From Viscum album (taxonomy: Eukaryota > Streptophyta > Magnoliopsida > Santalales > Viscaceae): 64,000 nucleotides of DNA. This document shows positions 22,826 through 32,953 of the stretch, in pieces. The stretch spans positions 1,871,048,988 through 1,871,112,987 of the forward strand of contig OY728128.1 in NCBI GenBank assembly GCA_963277665.1. Reading direction: 5' to 3'. The position numbers were made by a program, and so were the translations under genes. Numbering within the stretch: position 1 is the stretch's first letter; every line of letters starts with the position of its first letter. Below the pieces are notes generated by a model. The model was not told the origin of the DNA. It saw only the letters and a program-made list of their open reading frames with translations, and did not search any database.

Positions 22826-24130
22826 TTTCTGGTTGAAAAATGGGGCCTTATGCTACTGGTAACGACCTTCATATGTGGGTATCTATCTAATTAGTTCCCA
22901 TTATTTCACTGGGATACACTGATTAACATCTTGAGTTCTAGTAGGGATATAAGTCTTCCCTAGAGAATCCACCACATTGGACTGGTGTCCCCTGTTGGAA
23001 TGGGTATTTGTTTCCGATCTGGTTTTCCTTGTATCATGGAATATGATCTTTGACCCTAATGGAATAGATCATGGATGCTGGTCTACTTCGGAGTTATTAT
23101 CTGAATTGGTGGATGAATCACCCCACCTGAGGAGATCGGGTCGTGGGTCCGACTCCTCACTTTTTTCATTGAAAAAATGACATCTTGACTTGTCTATAAT
23201 ATATATTCTAGGATCAATGTTGGATCCTTCATCATGGTCAATATGTGTTGAGATATTTATTTGTCTAGAATATGTATGAATTACCATTCTGATGCCAGAG
23301 TGGGAGTTTGTTCCTACTCTAGTCCTTTGTAAGTTTCAAGTGGGTTCTAGTTGTTCTCCTGTGTCGGGGAAGAGGAACGAGTCTATCACCAGATGTATTC
23401 TCTGGTTACCACCATATCTATCTAGTGGTATTTCTATTTATGAGAAAGAATTTTTTTCTTCTCATTTTCCAATATATTTTTCTCCCGATCTTGATTTTCA
23501 TCCATAGGAATTTGACTTTGCTAATATTTTCTGGCCACCGTATTTGGTTGGTGGGATTTATATGCACTGGTAGTGTTGTATTACTACCCATAATTTCGTA
23601 GCCTATTTAGATAGTGGGATTATTATGCATCAGTAGTAATTTACACCTTCTTATAGCTGGCTACCATCCTATTTGGATGATGAGATTCTTGCGCAATGAT
23701 AGATTTTTGAATCTACCTATAATTTGTTGCTCTGTCTGTGCAGAAGGACCGACGAGAAACGGTAGGAATGTTCATTTTCTTGTATTATACCTCAATATTT
23801 TCATTGTGGTATTAAATGGAGTGAGTGGGGATATTCATCCGCTCTTAGACTATCACATTATTTTTGAGGCGGGCTTCAGTAGGAGGGGGAGAATTTTATG
23901 CATTCCTATTATATGTTGTCGTGTTTGTGTGAAGACCTCATCCTTATAAACCAGGGTGATAACCTACTCGTAATCATGTGTTTTCCTCCCTTGGAGGAAA
24001 GGATGATGGGAACTTGTACATTAAACATCACTATGTTCCCTTGGTATGGGATCTTCTTCATAATGAGGATATTGGGTCATGCAACATTGGTGAAGACGTC
24101 CTCCGACAGGATCTCTCGAGTGAGGTTCCT
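22825..24130 (-). other. Tat leader, left of the Tekay insertion
   Basis: No recognised coding region or repeat. The overlapping short ORFs on both strands (22,977-24,268) lack motifs, and the last runs into the inserted LTR. The sequence continues after the Tekay-type insertion at 34,798. Confidence 0.35.
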
Positions 24131-24135
24131 GTAAA
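24131..24135. repeat. Target-site duplication GTAAA, left
   Basis: GTAAA directly precedes TGTAGCGGACCC, the outer end of the left LTR. The identical GTAAA follows the right LTR at 34,793-34,797. A 5-bp duplication is the normal size for Ty3/gypsy integration, and it fixes both element ends to the base. Confidence 0.95.
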
Positions 24136-25756
24136 TGTAGCGGACCCGAAGCCTGACGTACATGAAAATTACATTACTTTTGCGGAATACTTAGTACATA
24201 ACAAAAAACACACACACAAGGATCGTAATAGTTTAGTGTCTTTGGAAACTCGGAACGTAATCTTCTAATCGTGGTGAAAGATCTTCAATATCTCCCATAA
24301 AGATCTTTCCTTTTTTTACCTAAAACCTTTCTTTATATCCTGGGGAAAAGAAAACATAAAAGGGTGAGCTAAAATTCTCAATAAGGGTAAACAAAAGAAA
24401 AATCAATCACATCATATTCATAAGAACATAACTTTTGGAAATCTTAATCTGCAAAAGAGAGCATAATTTCATAACATGGGATAAATCATAGTAGTGAAAT
24501 GAAATCCCAATAATCAAAACATAAAAAATGAAACTTTGTGGCATACATACATAATCATAGAGAATCATTTCTTGTTAGTCAAGACTCATTGCCAAGACTA
24601 TCTTAGTGGACAATGTCCATTTCTGAACTGAGTCACCCTCGTTTCAGTCCTATTTCACTGAACCGGTATAACCTACCATTCCAGCCATGTCTATCTCATG
24701 AGATATAAAATCTTTACCCAATGAATTAGAGGGAGATATAGGTCCCACCCATCTCATAATGATACCATTCTTATGTGTGCCACAAAATAAACATACATCA
24801 TTCATAATAACCCAATAAATAAAATGGGTTTCATAAACATCATGCCATCATAATCCATAAACAATGGATATCATTTCATCATAAGAAAATGGAAACCATT
24901 TAGATCATAAAGACATTTTACTTGAAACATACACATCAAATAATGTCATCGTAGATGGAAAATAGTTTTGAGAAAAACACTTGAAATGAATTCTTGAGGA
25001 AAATATACTTTCTTCTTTAAAATCATTTTCTTTTCACAAAACATCATGCAACTGTAAAAGATAAGGGTTTTGTTGAAAATAATCATGCAATCTTGTAGAT
25101 GAAGCTTCTTGAAAATGAGGTGTTATGAAAACCGTAAAAATCCTTTCACGCCGTATAAGTTAAAAATAACATTCTCCTCGTACTTTTGTCGGAAAAGTCA
25201 AAAAAAGTACCTTATATGGTAACCAAAGGAAAGATTCCATTCATACAATGTGGTAAAAAGTCAATAAAGGGTAAAAATGACTTTAAATATTCATCGAATA
25301 ATGGTAAACATTTTATAAAAACATTTTTATAAAACATGGTCATGGATGATAAACGTAACCCCAGTAAATACTTACGTATAAGCAATCTCGGATAAAATTG
25401 AGATTGAAAATTTATCTCTTACCTTAGGTCCGATTTGCTTCGTAAGTGTCCAAACCTCCTGTATAATAATTTAAATAATGTCATTTACTTATTACAGAAT
25501 CATATTCATTGTTATGATATCATATATGGTTCACTTATGACTTTATATTACCCGTTCTTTTGTAAATTCCATGTTAAAGAGCGTTTTGGGTAAAATTGTT
25601 TCATTTATCGTAGGTGTTTGGACTTGTTGTTCTTGACATTATTATTAATTATATCATGATTTACTTACTTAAAAAATATAAAATATGATTTATATATCAT
25701 ATATATTCAGTATATATATATATATATAATAGATAGATAAATGAAATGAAACACAC

Positions 25757-25794
25757 CGTTCATGGAGACGGTAGTCCGTACGTACGCATGAATG
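25757..25794. repeat. Stem-loop module 1 (left LTR)
   Basis: The outer stem CGTTCATG pairs with CATGAATG (the right LTR has CATGAACG, a perfect 8-bp pairing). Between them lies the core GAGACGGTAGTCCGTACGTA. The core itself can form ACGG-TAGT-CCGT, followed by the self-complementary GTACGTAC. See the finding on compensatory changes. Confidence 0.7.
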
Positions 25795-25947
25795 CTGTTT
25801 TCCTTTCCTTATTGTCTTGAATGGAAGTAAGTAGATGAAATATATATGTACATAAATACAGTAGATTTACCATGTCATATATTTCATTATTATTTCTTAT
25901 ATGTACTTTATAATCATTCTTCAATGGTTAACATGGAGAATGAATCT

Positions 25948-25992
25948 CATCGCGTCGTGGAGACGGTAGTCCGTACGTATGCACGAGCGATG
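25948..25992. repeat. Stem-loop module 2 (left LTR)
   Basis: The outer stem CATCGCGTCGTG (25,948-25,959) pairs with CACGAGCGATG (25,982-25,992). The core GAGACGGTAGTCCGTACGTA is the same as in module 1, while the stem differs. It lies about 190 bases from module 1. Confidence 0.72.
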
Positions 25993-26134
25993 ATATCATT
26001 TCCATAATTATTGAATTGAATTGGAGTGGATGATACAATATATCAGAATCATTATTATGTTATAATAACTATTTATAGTTATTATTTACACCATAATACC
26101 CATCTATGTAAGGTGTTGGTGGAAAAATAGATTA

Positions 26135-26179
26135 CACCACGGCGTGGAGACGGTATTCCGTACGTACGCACGCGCAGTG
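26135..26179. repeat. Stem-loop module 3 (left LTR)
   Basis: The outer stem CACCACGGCGTG (26,135-26,146) pairs imperfectly with CACGCGCAGTG (26,169-26,179). The core is GAGACGGTATTCCGTACGTA, keeping the ACGG/CCGT inner stem. It lies nearest to the TATA box, about 330 nt downstream of it in transcript direction. Confidence 0.65.
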
Positions 26180-26220
26180 ATTTCGTTTTCCGTAGGATGG
26201 ATAGATGGTGAATTAGGATT

Positions 26221-26285
26221 GTTTCATACTTATAATAACATATCAGTATATGAGTGATACTGATGTTATTACTTCATAATGAAAC
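26221..26285. repeat. Hairpin at the LTR midpoint
   Basis: GTTTC at 26,221 pairs with GAAAC at 26,281, and ATCAGTAT at 26,242 with ATACTGAT at 26,257. AATAACAT and GTTATT segments pair between them. The centre is about 26,253, and the LTR midpoint is 26,249.5. The right LTR has the same structure at about 32,648-32,714. Pairing does not extend clearly beyond about 35 bases per arm. Confidence 0.6.
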
Positions 26286-26512
26286 AACCTAAGAAGAAGA
26301 AGTGGAAGAAGAAATAAAGGTGAAAGAATTGGTAACGGAAATTACCTCTTCTTTGAAGCGACTCTTTGAGACATCCTCTTAGGGCACTAAAATTGGTCTT
26401 TGAGGAAGAACAGAACCTCTATATGTTTCTAGGGAAGTGGAGAAGAGATTTTGGCATGGGTTGGACGAGCTTGAAGGCTCAAAGTTGTGTGAGGAAGAGA
26501 GGGAGGAGGTGT

Positions 26513-26524
26513 CCTTTTATAAGG
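26513..26524 (-). promoter_or_regulatory. LTR TATA box (left LTR)
   Basis: The minus strand reads CCTTATAAAAGG, a good TATA match, 1,839 nt from the LTR start. The right LTR has the identical box at exactly the same distance. Inference: transcription starts some 25-35 nt downstream, which would put roughly 2.3 kb of R-U5 sequence, including the stem-loop modules, in the RNA leader. Confidence 0.6.
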
Positions 26525-28363
26525 GAGGAGAGGGGCACCTTTGGAATAACTAAAAATATTATTTTATTATAAAGTCAAGTTCAGTTTTAAATATCTCCAA
26601 ATTGATTTATTTCTAGGATAAGGTGGTTATGGGTCGAAATCCTCTCATCCAATAGAATTTAGACATGTTTAGGTTCCTATTTTAACCTTATCATTTAGAT
26701 TTAACATTAAGTTAAATGATTTTACTTTTACCGTGTCTTCTTGTGTTCTTACACTATAAGGTTAATAAACTTACTATAAAAAGCCAAACTAACCCCAAAT
26801 TGTTTATTATTAATATATATAACCTTATCTAATTCATTTGGCCGATCCTCAGATTTTTAGGAATAACATAACAATTAATAATATAATATTTGTTTTAAAA
26901 ACTATTTTATGTCAATTTTGAAACTATTTAGTAATTGATTTTTTTGAAACTCCTAACAGAATGATACGTTCGAAAAAATTTAATTAAATAAATAATAACA
27001 TGTCATATTAACCTATAAAATTAGTGTAATTCATAAAAAGTCTCAAATTATATTTATTTGAGTATTTATAACATCAATTATGTCAATATTTCATTAATAA
27101 GATAACTACTGCATCATCGTTGTGTCATAAATAAATTAAATTATTTAATGTCTAAAAATTACAAATAAAATACCATTATGTAGGAAATATTTTTATCTTT
27201 ATAATGAATATTTATAGTCGAATTTATCTTGTTTATAACCCTATATTAAAAATGTTTTATTAAATAAACTTTTATTTTAACTCTTTTAACTTTTCTTTGA
27301 ATTAAATAATAATAAATGTCCTAATCTAATCCAAGTGAGCCTAAATGGTCATATTTTATTCCTAAGCTTGTTTTTGGTCTAATTACACTTATCCAATAGA
27401 ATTTGGACATGTGTTAGGGTAATAATAATATCATTTTTACCCTTAATTACCCTATTTACTTTTAACCGTGGTAAATAAAAGTAAAAAGTTACTATTCACC
27501 AAAAATTATTTTCATCTCATTGAACCACATTTTACATACTTACATAAACCGTGTCTCTCAGATTTTTGAAATTCCACTCACAGAAGCAGTAAAATTAAGT
27601 TTTATGAACAATTCAGTTTTTTTAACTACCACTTAGTGGTTTCACTATTCATCAAAAATTGAAAGTTTTCAGAAAAATATCAAAAATTAGGCCTAAGCTA
27701 TATTTGATATTATGAACTCAAAAATGATTTCTATTTTACCAAATTCAAAACATATCAGTTGCATTAATTAATTTAAAAATTAATTCCCGTCGTCAAAACA
27801 AAAGGCGTGTTTTTAAGAGATAATAACTATCAAAAGATTGACACTTGTTTATAACTGGTTTAAATGTGAAATTACATACAATGACCAACATTTTATTAAA
27901 TTTTAAAAATATATTCTAAATATACTTTAAAACCACTCAAATTAATAATTTATCACTATTAATTATTTCGATTGAAAAAGTTGTTTTTAATTAAAATTTA
28001 GTAATTTTCACTATTCATCAAAATATGAAAGTTATCCGAAAATCACCAAAATTTCACCCTAAGCTAATTTTGATATTCCGAATCCATAAATTAAAACCAT
28101 TTTGAAAAATATAATTTACAAAATTTCAAAAAGTGGTTATTACTATTCATAACAGCTGGTTTTAATAATATCTTAATAGCATATCGTTGTTTAGCGAAAC
28201 TCGGTGTTGCGTACAACACACACTATCGTGGAAGGTCGTGATTGCGTGTAATTCAAGCCAAGTTAGAGATGTGTGTTGTGAAATCTCCTTTTGGTGTAGC
28301 GTATAACACAAGACATTAATGAAATTAAAAAGAATATTTTTCATAAAATCTCGAGGTGTTACA

Positions 28364-28376
28364 TTCTACCCCCCTT
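28364..28376 (-). other. Polypurine tract of the Tekay-type element
   Basis: The minus strand reads AAGGGGGGTAGAA directly before the LTR start TGTAACACC. This is the plus-strand DNA primer site. The preceding GAGGGCGAAATTCATTTT resembles the conserved 3' end of Tekay/Del pol regions, so the distal interior derives from a pol-bearing parent. Confidence 0.92.
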
Positions 28377-29024
28377 AAAATGAATTTCGCCCTCGAAATT
28401 CGTCGGGGTTATAAATGGTTTACTATTTGAAAGTTTCTTTAATCGAAACCCACATCGTAAAAAGGAATACCAAAACCAATCTTTAAAAACTAAAGTATGA
28501 AACGTAATGATTACCCAAATAAACTAATCACTAGGTTTCCACATAGGTGAAAATATGGATATGGAAGAGAAATCTAACCATCATGTTCTGATGGAGAGTG
28601 GTAGAGAACATGACTATGGAAAAGCTAGAAATCAAAAATCCATAAATTTGTGATGATATAGGGTACCATCCGATTCATCAGATATAAGATCACTAGGAAA
28701 ACATTTTTGGTTTTCAGTATCATTTCCCTAAAGTTGAAAATTTTGAATTAGAAGAAACACTTATTGATTTTGGTACAATCTCACTGTTGTTCGTGAATTG
28801 AACAATTTTCACTTCATCCCTTAAAGAAATGAAGTTGAATTTGTTATTTGTGATGTGTTAGAAGATCATGTGATAAAATGATGGGTCATTCCATCTCTTT
28901 CAAACAAAAGGTTAGCAAAAGTTATAAGTCCATCTTATGGTTAGATTAATCGTATATGGTTCCAAAAATGAACTTATACTTCATATATCATACCGCTTAA
29001 TAAAATAAAACTAGTTTATACTAA
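28377..29024 (-). other. Interior of the Tekay-type element, pol absent
   Basis: In an autonomous element this side would hold integrase and chromodomain. I see no RT, RNase H, integrase or chromodomain motif in any frame and no long ORF. The sequence is AT-rich and non-coding. Confidence 0.6.
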
Positions 29025-29147
29025 CCAGGGACTTCCTGTAGGCCAGTGGTAGGCGATAAAGGTCAGTCGCACTTCGGTTGTGGGTTCAATTCCCACATCC
29101 TTGTCCGACGCGATGGGCTGTCGCCCATCCTGCAGGTTGTCCTTTTT
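29025..29147 (+). mobile_element. tRNA-derived SINE
   Basis: The sequence has an A-box-like TAGGCCAGTGGTAGGC (about 29,039-29,054) and a B box GGTTCAATTCC (29,083-29,093), separated by about 32 bases. A tRNA-unrelated body of about 50 bases follows, with a short hairpin (GATGGGCTGTCGCCCATC) and a terminal T stretch (CCTTTTTCT). This is the standard plan of plant tRNA-related SINEs. Flanks TTATACTAAC and TATTACTATAAC could be a decayed target duplication. It is not a tRNA gene: the cloverleaf arms do not close around the A and B boxes. The ORF 29,046-29,231 is a chance reading of it. Confidence 0.7.
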
Positions 29148-29713
29148 CTAAAAATATATTACTATAACATCCCATCAATAATATCGAAAAAACTTCTATC
29201 CTTAAACAATTATATCTTATGTATAACATAATCCATTCTAATCTTTAGGCTTATCCATAATACTGTAGTCCACTCTCATAATATAGTGAAAACAATTACC
29301 AGAGATTTAATACCATCGTTGATCCCCATATATCATAAGATATGTCTTATTGGTCACATTCCAATCATGTGAATACCTTAATCATGTATTCTCTTGAAAA
29401 ATGAATACCAATTAAACATTAGTGAAAACATGAATGCTGTCAAAAGTTAACTCTTTCCACATACCAAAATCCAAAAATTCTATATACTCAAACCATGATA
29501 TCACTTAGTCCTTTTATCAATCATGAGCTCATGAATACTGCCAAACATTTCATTTTCTCTTTATCACTTCATTATGCGCATATCATCCACTTTCCAAAAA
29601 ATATCTGAATAACCTTTCATTGTTATTCATACCATTCATCATAAACTTTCAAAACTTATGGAAAGAAAATAGTGTAACAATCCTTAGATGTCTTTTTATT
29701 CTATAGTACAACA
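29148..29713. other. Interior of the Tekay-type element, AT-rich
   Basis: This lies between the SINE and the end of the gag ORF on the minus strand. No coding motif is recognised. Confidence 0.45.
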
Positions 29714-29786
29714 TTACACTTGATAAACATGTAATAATTCCACTACCTTCTTAAACCATTGACTGAGCTTCAACAATTCTTTCATA

Positions 29787-30320
29787 TCACATATCATTTG
29801 TAGTCTCTTCATCATCATCAACAAAAATACTACCCATACGACCATACTGATTCTCTTCATGAGACATTCCCTTAGGGCATTGGTTTGCATAATTCCCATA
29901 CATTCCACATTTAAAACATTTAACCATTGTTGATGTTGTAGAACTACCATTAACCTCATCCATGGTGTTAACTGAAACTTTTCCATTGCACTTACTGGCT
30001 TTGTGTCCTTCTTTTCCACACCCAAAGCATCTTCCAGTTCCTTTGAAACATTCTCCTTGATGCCTCTTCCCACATGATTTACATAGGGGATATTGAACTC
30101 TCTTTCCTCTATGATCATCATGAAACTCCGTCTTTCTCTTATTAGCTGAGTCAGGAAACTTACCAAATTTTAATTTATTGATCATATTATATGATTGATG
30201 ATTCGGCATAATAATGATGTTTGGACTTCCAAATCCCATTTCATTTGATTGATTATGAAAAATATCATTCCATTGTCCATAATATCCTCCATTATCGTGA
30301 ATCATCTTGTTTCCAGCCAT
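29787..30320 (-). CDS. Gag-like protein with zinc knuckles (Tekay-type, N-terminal capsid missing)
   Basis: A 177-residue ORF with ATG at 30,320. The first 60 residues are Asn-rich, without the capsid helices of a full Gag. Residues about 80-115 hold CKSCGKRHQGEC and CFGCGKEGHKASKC, the paired cysteine-histidine knuckles typical of Tekay Gag. A third, CFKCGMYGNYANQC, has asparagine where the histidine should be. An acidic tail (VDDDEET) follows. It lies about 240 bases from the primer site on the 5' side, as gag should. Known role: the knuckles bind genomic RNA. Inference: this is a remnant kept by a non-autonomous element, and whether it is translated is unknown. A second frame (29,714-30,166) overlaps it and carries no motif. 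Confidence 0.7.
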   Translation of the reverse strand: MAGNKMIHDNGGYYGQWNDIFHNQSNEMGFGSPNIIIMPNHQSYNMINKLKFGKFPDSANKRKTEFHDDHRGKRVQYPLCKSCGKRHQGECFKGTGRCFGCGKEGHKASKCNGKVSVNTMDEVNGSSTTSTMVKCFKCGMYGNYANQCPKGMSHEENQYGRMGSIFVDDDEETTNDM

Positions 30321-30550
30321 TTTCTAAAACCCAAAAAGAATAGTGTGAGATGCAAAAATCATAATAAAGGGGGAGTAACTTCAATATCTAACATCTTAGG
30401 TTAAATTCTAAGATCGTTACCGTAGTTCTAGGACTATATCCTATATGTATACCTATCCTTAGGGACATCCCTAGACATACCTTAGAAATATCTCTAGGGA
30501 TCTCACTAACGTTTTCGCGTCCTAGTTTCCAAAGGTTGACTAAAACTTTC

Positions 30551-30561
30551 CTCTGATACCA
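30551..30561 (-). other. Primer-binding site, initiator-Met tRNA type
   Basis: The minus strand reads TGGTATCAGAG followed by G, two bases beyond the end of the 5' LTR (GATACA). It matches 11 of the 12 bases of the usual plant TGGTATCAGAGC primer site. It fixes the element's orientation. Confidence 0.92.
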
Positions 30562-32184
30562 ACTGTATCAGACCCGAAGCTTTACGTACATGAACATTAC
30601 ATTACTTTTGTGGAATACTTAGTACATAACAAAAAACACACACAGAAGGATCGTAATAGTTTAGTGTCTTTGGAAACTCGGAACGTAATCTTCTAATCGT
30701 GGTGAAAGATCTTCAATATCTCAAATAAAGATCTTCCCTTTTTTTACCTAAAACCTTTCTTTATATCCTGGGGAAAAGAAAACATAAAAGGGTCAGCTAA
30801 AATTCTCAGTAAGGGTAAACAAAAGAAAAATCAATCACATCATATTCATAAGAACATAACTTTTGGAAATCTTAACCTGCAAAAGAGAACATAATTTCAT
30901 AACATGGGATAAATCATAGTAGTGAAATTAAATATCAATAATCAAAACATAAAACATGAAACTTTGTGGCATACATACATAATCATAAAGAATCATTTCT
31001 TGTTAGTCAAGACTCATTGACAAGACTATCTTAGTGAACAATGTCAATTTCTGAACCGAGTCACCCTCGTTTCAGTCCTGTTTCACTGAACCGGTATAAC
31101 CTACCATTCCATCCATGTTTATATAATGAGATATAAAATCATTACCCAATGAATTAGAGGTAGATATAGGTCCCACCCATCTCATAATGATACCATTCTT
31201 ATGTGTGCTACAAAATAAACAAGCATCATTCATAATAACCCAATAAATAAAATGGGTTTCATAAACATCATGCCATCATATTCCATAAACAATGGATATC
31301 ATTTCATCATAAGAAAATGGAAAACATTTAGATCATAAAGACATTTTACTTGAAACATACACATCAGATAATGTCATCTTAGATGGAAAATACTTTTGAG
31401 AAAAACACTTGAAATGAATTCTTGAGGAAAATATCCTTTCTTCTTTAAAATCATTTTCTTTTCACAATACTTCATGCAATTTTAAAAGATAAGGGTTTTG
31501 TTGAAAATAATCATGCAATATTGTATAGGAAGCTTCTTGAAAATGAGGTGTTATGAAAACCGTAAAAATCCTTTCACGCCGTATAAGTTAAAAATAACAT
31601 TCTCCTCGTACTTTTGTCAGAAAAGTCAAAAACAGTACCTTATATGGTAACCAAAGGAAAGATTCCATTCATACAATGTGGTAAAAAGTCAATAAAGGGT
31701 AAAAATGACTTTAAACATTCATGGAAGAATGGTAAACATTTTATAAAAACATTTTCAGAAAACATGGTCATGGATGATAAACGTAACCCCAGTAAATACT
31801 TACGTATAAGCAATCTCGGATAAAAATGAGATTGAAAATTTATCCCTTACCTTAGGTCCGATTTGCTTCGTAAGATTCCGAAACTCCTGTATAATGATTT
31901 AAATAATGTCATTTACTTATTACAGAATCATATTCATTTTTATGATATCATATATGGTTCACTTATGACTTTATATTACCCATTCTTTTGTAAATTCCAT
32001 GTTAAAGAGCGTTTTGGGTAAAATTGTTTCATTTATCGTAGGTGTTTGGACTTGTTGTTCTTGACATTATTATTACTTATATCATGATTTAATTACTTCC
32101 AGAATATAAAATATGATTTATATATCATATATAATCAGTATATATATATATATATAATAGATAGATAAATGAAATGAAACACAC

Positions 32185-32607
32185 CGTTCATGGAGACGGT
32201 AGTCCGTACGTACGCATGAACGCTGTTTTCCTTTCCTAATTGTCTTGAATGGAAGTAAGTAGATCACATATATATATACATAAATCCAGTAGATTTACCA
32301 TGTCATATATTTCATTATTATTTATTATATATACTTTATAATCATTCTTAAATGGTTAACATGGAGAGTGAATCTCATCGCGTCGTGGAGACGGTAGTCC
32401 GTACGTACGCACGAGCGATGATATCATTTCCATAATTATTGAATTGAATTGGAGTGGATGATAAAATATATCAGAATCATTATTATGTTATAATAACTAT
32501 ATATAGTTATTCTTTACACCATAATACCCATCCATGTAAGGTGTTGGTGGAAAAACAGATTACACCACGGCGTGGAGACGGTGTTCCGTACGTACGCAGG
32601 CGCGGTG
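32185..32607. repeat. Stem-loop modules 1-3 in the right LTR
   Basis: These are the counterparts of the three left-LTR modules, at 32,185-32,222 (CGTTCATG with CATGAACG), 32,376-32,420 (CATCGCGTCGTG with CACGAGCGATG) and about 32,563-32,607 (CACCACGGCGTG with CAGGCGCGGTG). Spacing is the same as in the left LTR. Confidence 0.7.
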
Positions 32608-32941
32608 ATTTCGTTTTCCGTAGGATGGATAGATGGTGAATTAGGATTGTTTCATACTTATAATAACATATATGTATATGAGTGATACTAATGTTATTAC
32701 TTCATAATGAAACAACATAAGAAGAAGAAGTGGAAGAAGAAATAAAGGTGAAAGAATTGGTAACAGAAATTACCTCTTCTTTGAAGCGCCTCTTTGAGAC
32801 CTCCTCTTAGGGAACTAAAATTGGTCTTTGAGGAAGACCAGAACCTCTATGATGTTGATAGGGAAGTGGAGAAGCGATTTTGGCAGGGGTTGGACGAGCT
32901 TGAAGGCTCAAAGTTGTGTGAGGAAGAGAGGGAGGAGGTGT

Positions 32942-32953
32942 CCTTTTATAAGG
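32942..32953 (-). promoter_or_regulatory. LTR TATA box (right, 5' LTR)
   Basis: CCTTATAAAAGG on the minus strand, identical to the box in the left LTR and also 1,839 nt from the LTR start at 34,792. As this is the 5' LTR, this copy would drive the element's genomic RNA. Confidence 0.62.

Larger units (their letters stand above)
24136..28363 (-). repeat. 3' LTR of the Tekay-type element (left copy)
   Basis: On the minus strand it runs from TGTAACACCTCGAG (28,363) to GGGTCCGCTACA (24,136). It aligns along its full length with 30,564-34,792, with scattered substitutions and very few indels. It contains, in transcript order, a TATA box (26,513-26,524), a hairpin centred near the LTR midpoint (26,221-26,285), three stem-loop modules (26,179-25,757) and a TA microsatellite near 25,711-25,727. 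The plus-strand ORF at 26,366-26,572 and the minus ORF at 28,162-28,344 are not genes. Confidence 0.95.

Noticed and set aside
26366..26572. Plus-strand ORF in the left LTR, with a related ORF at 32,794-32,982 in the right LTR
   Set aside because: The two LTR copies use different frames after small changes, so there is no coding constraint. The strand is antisense to the element.
29040..29100. A possible functional tRNA gene
   Set aside because: A and B boxes are present, but the surrounding sequence does not form acceptor, D and T arms of a tRNA, and a SINE-like body and T tail follow.
29714..30166. Second 150-residue ORF overlapping the gag remnant
   Set aside because: It is a +1 shadow of the zinc-knuckle ORF and has no recognisable motif.
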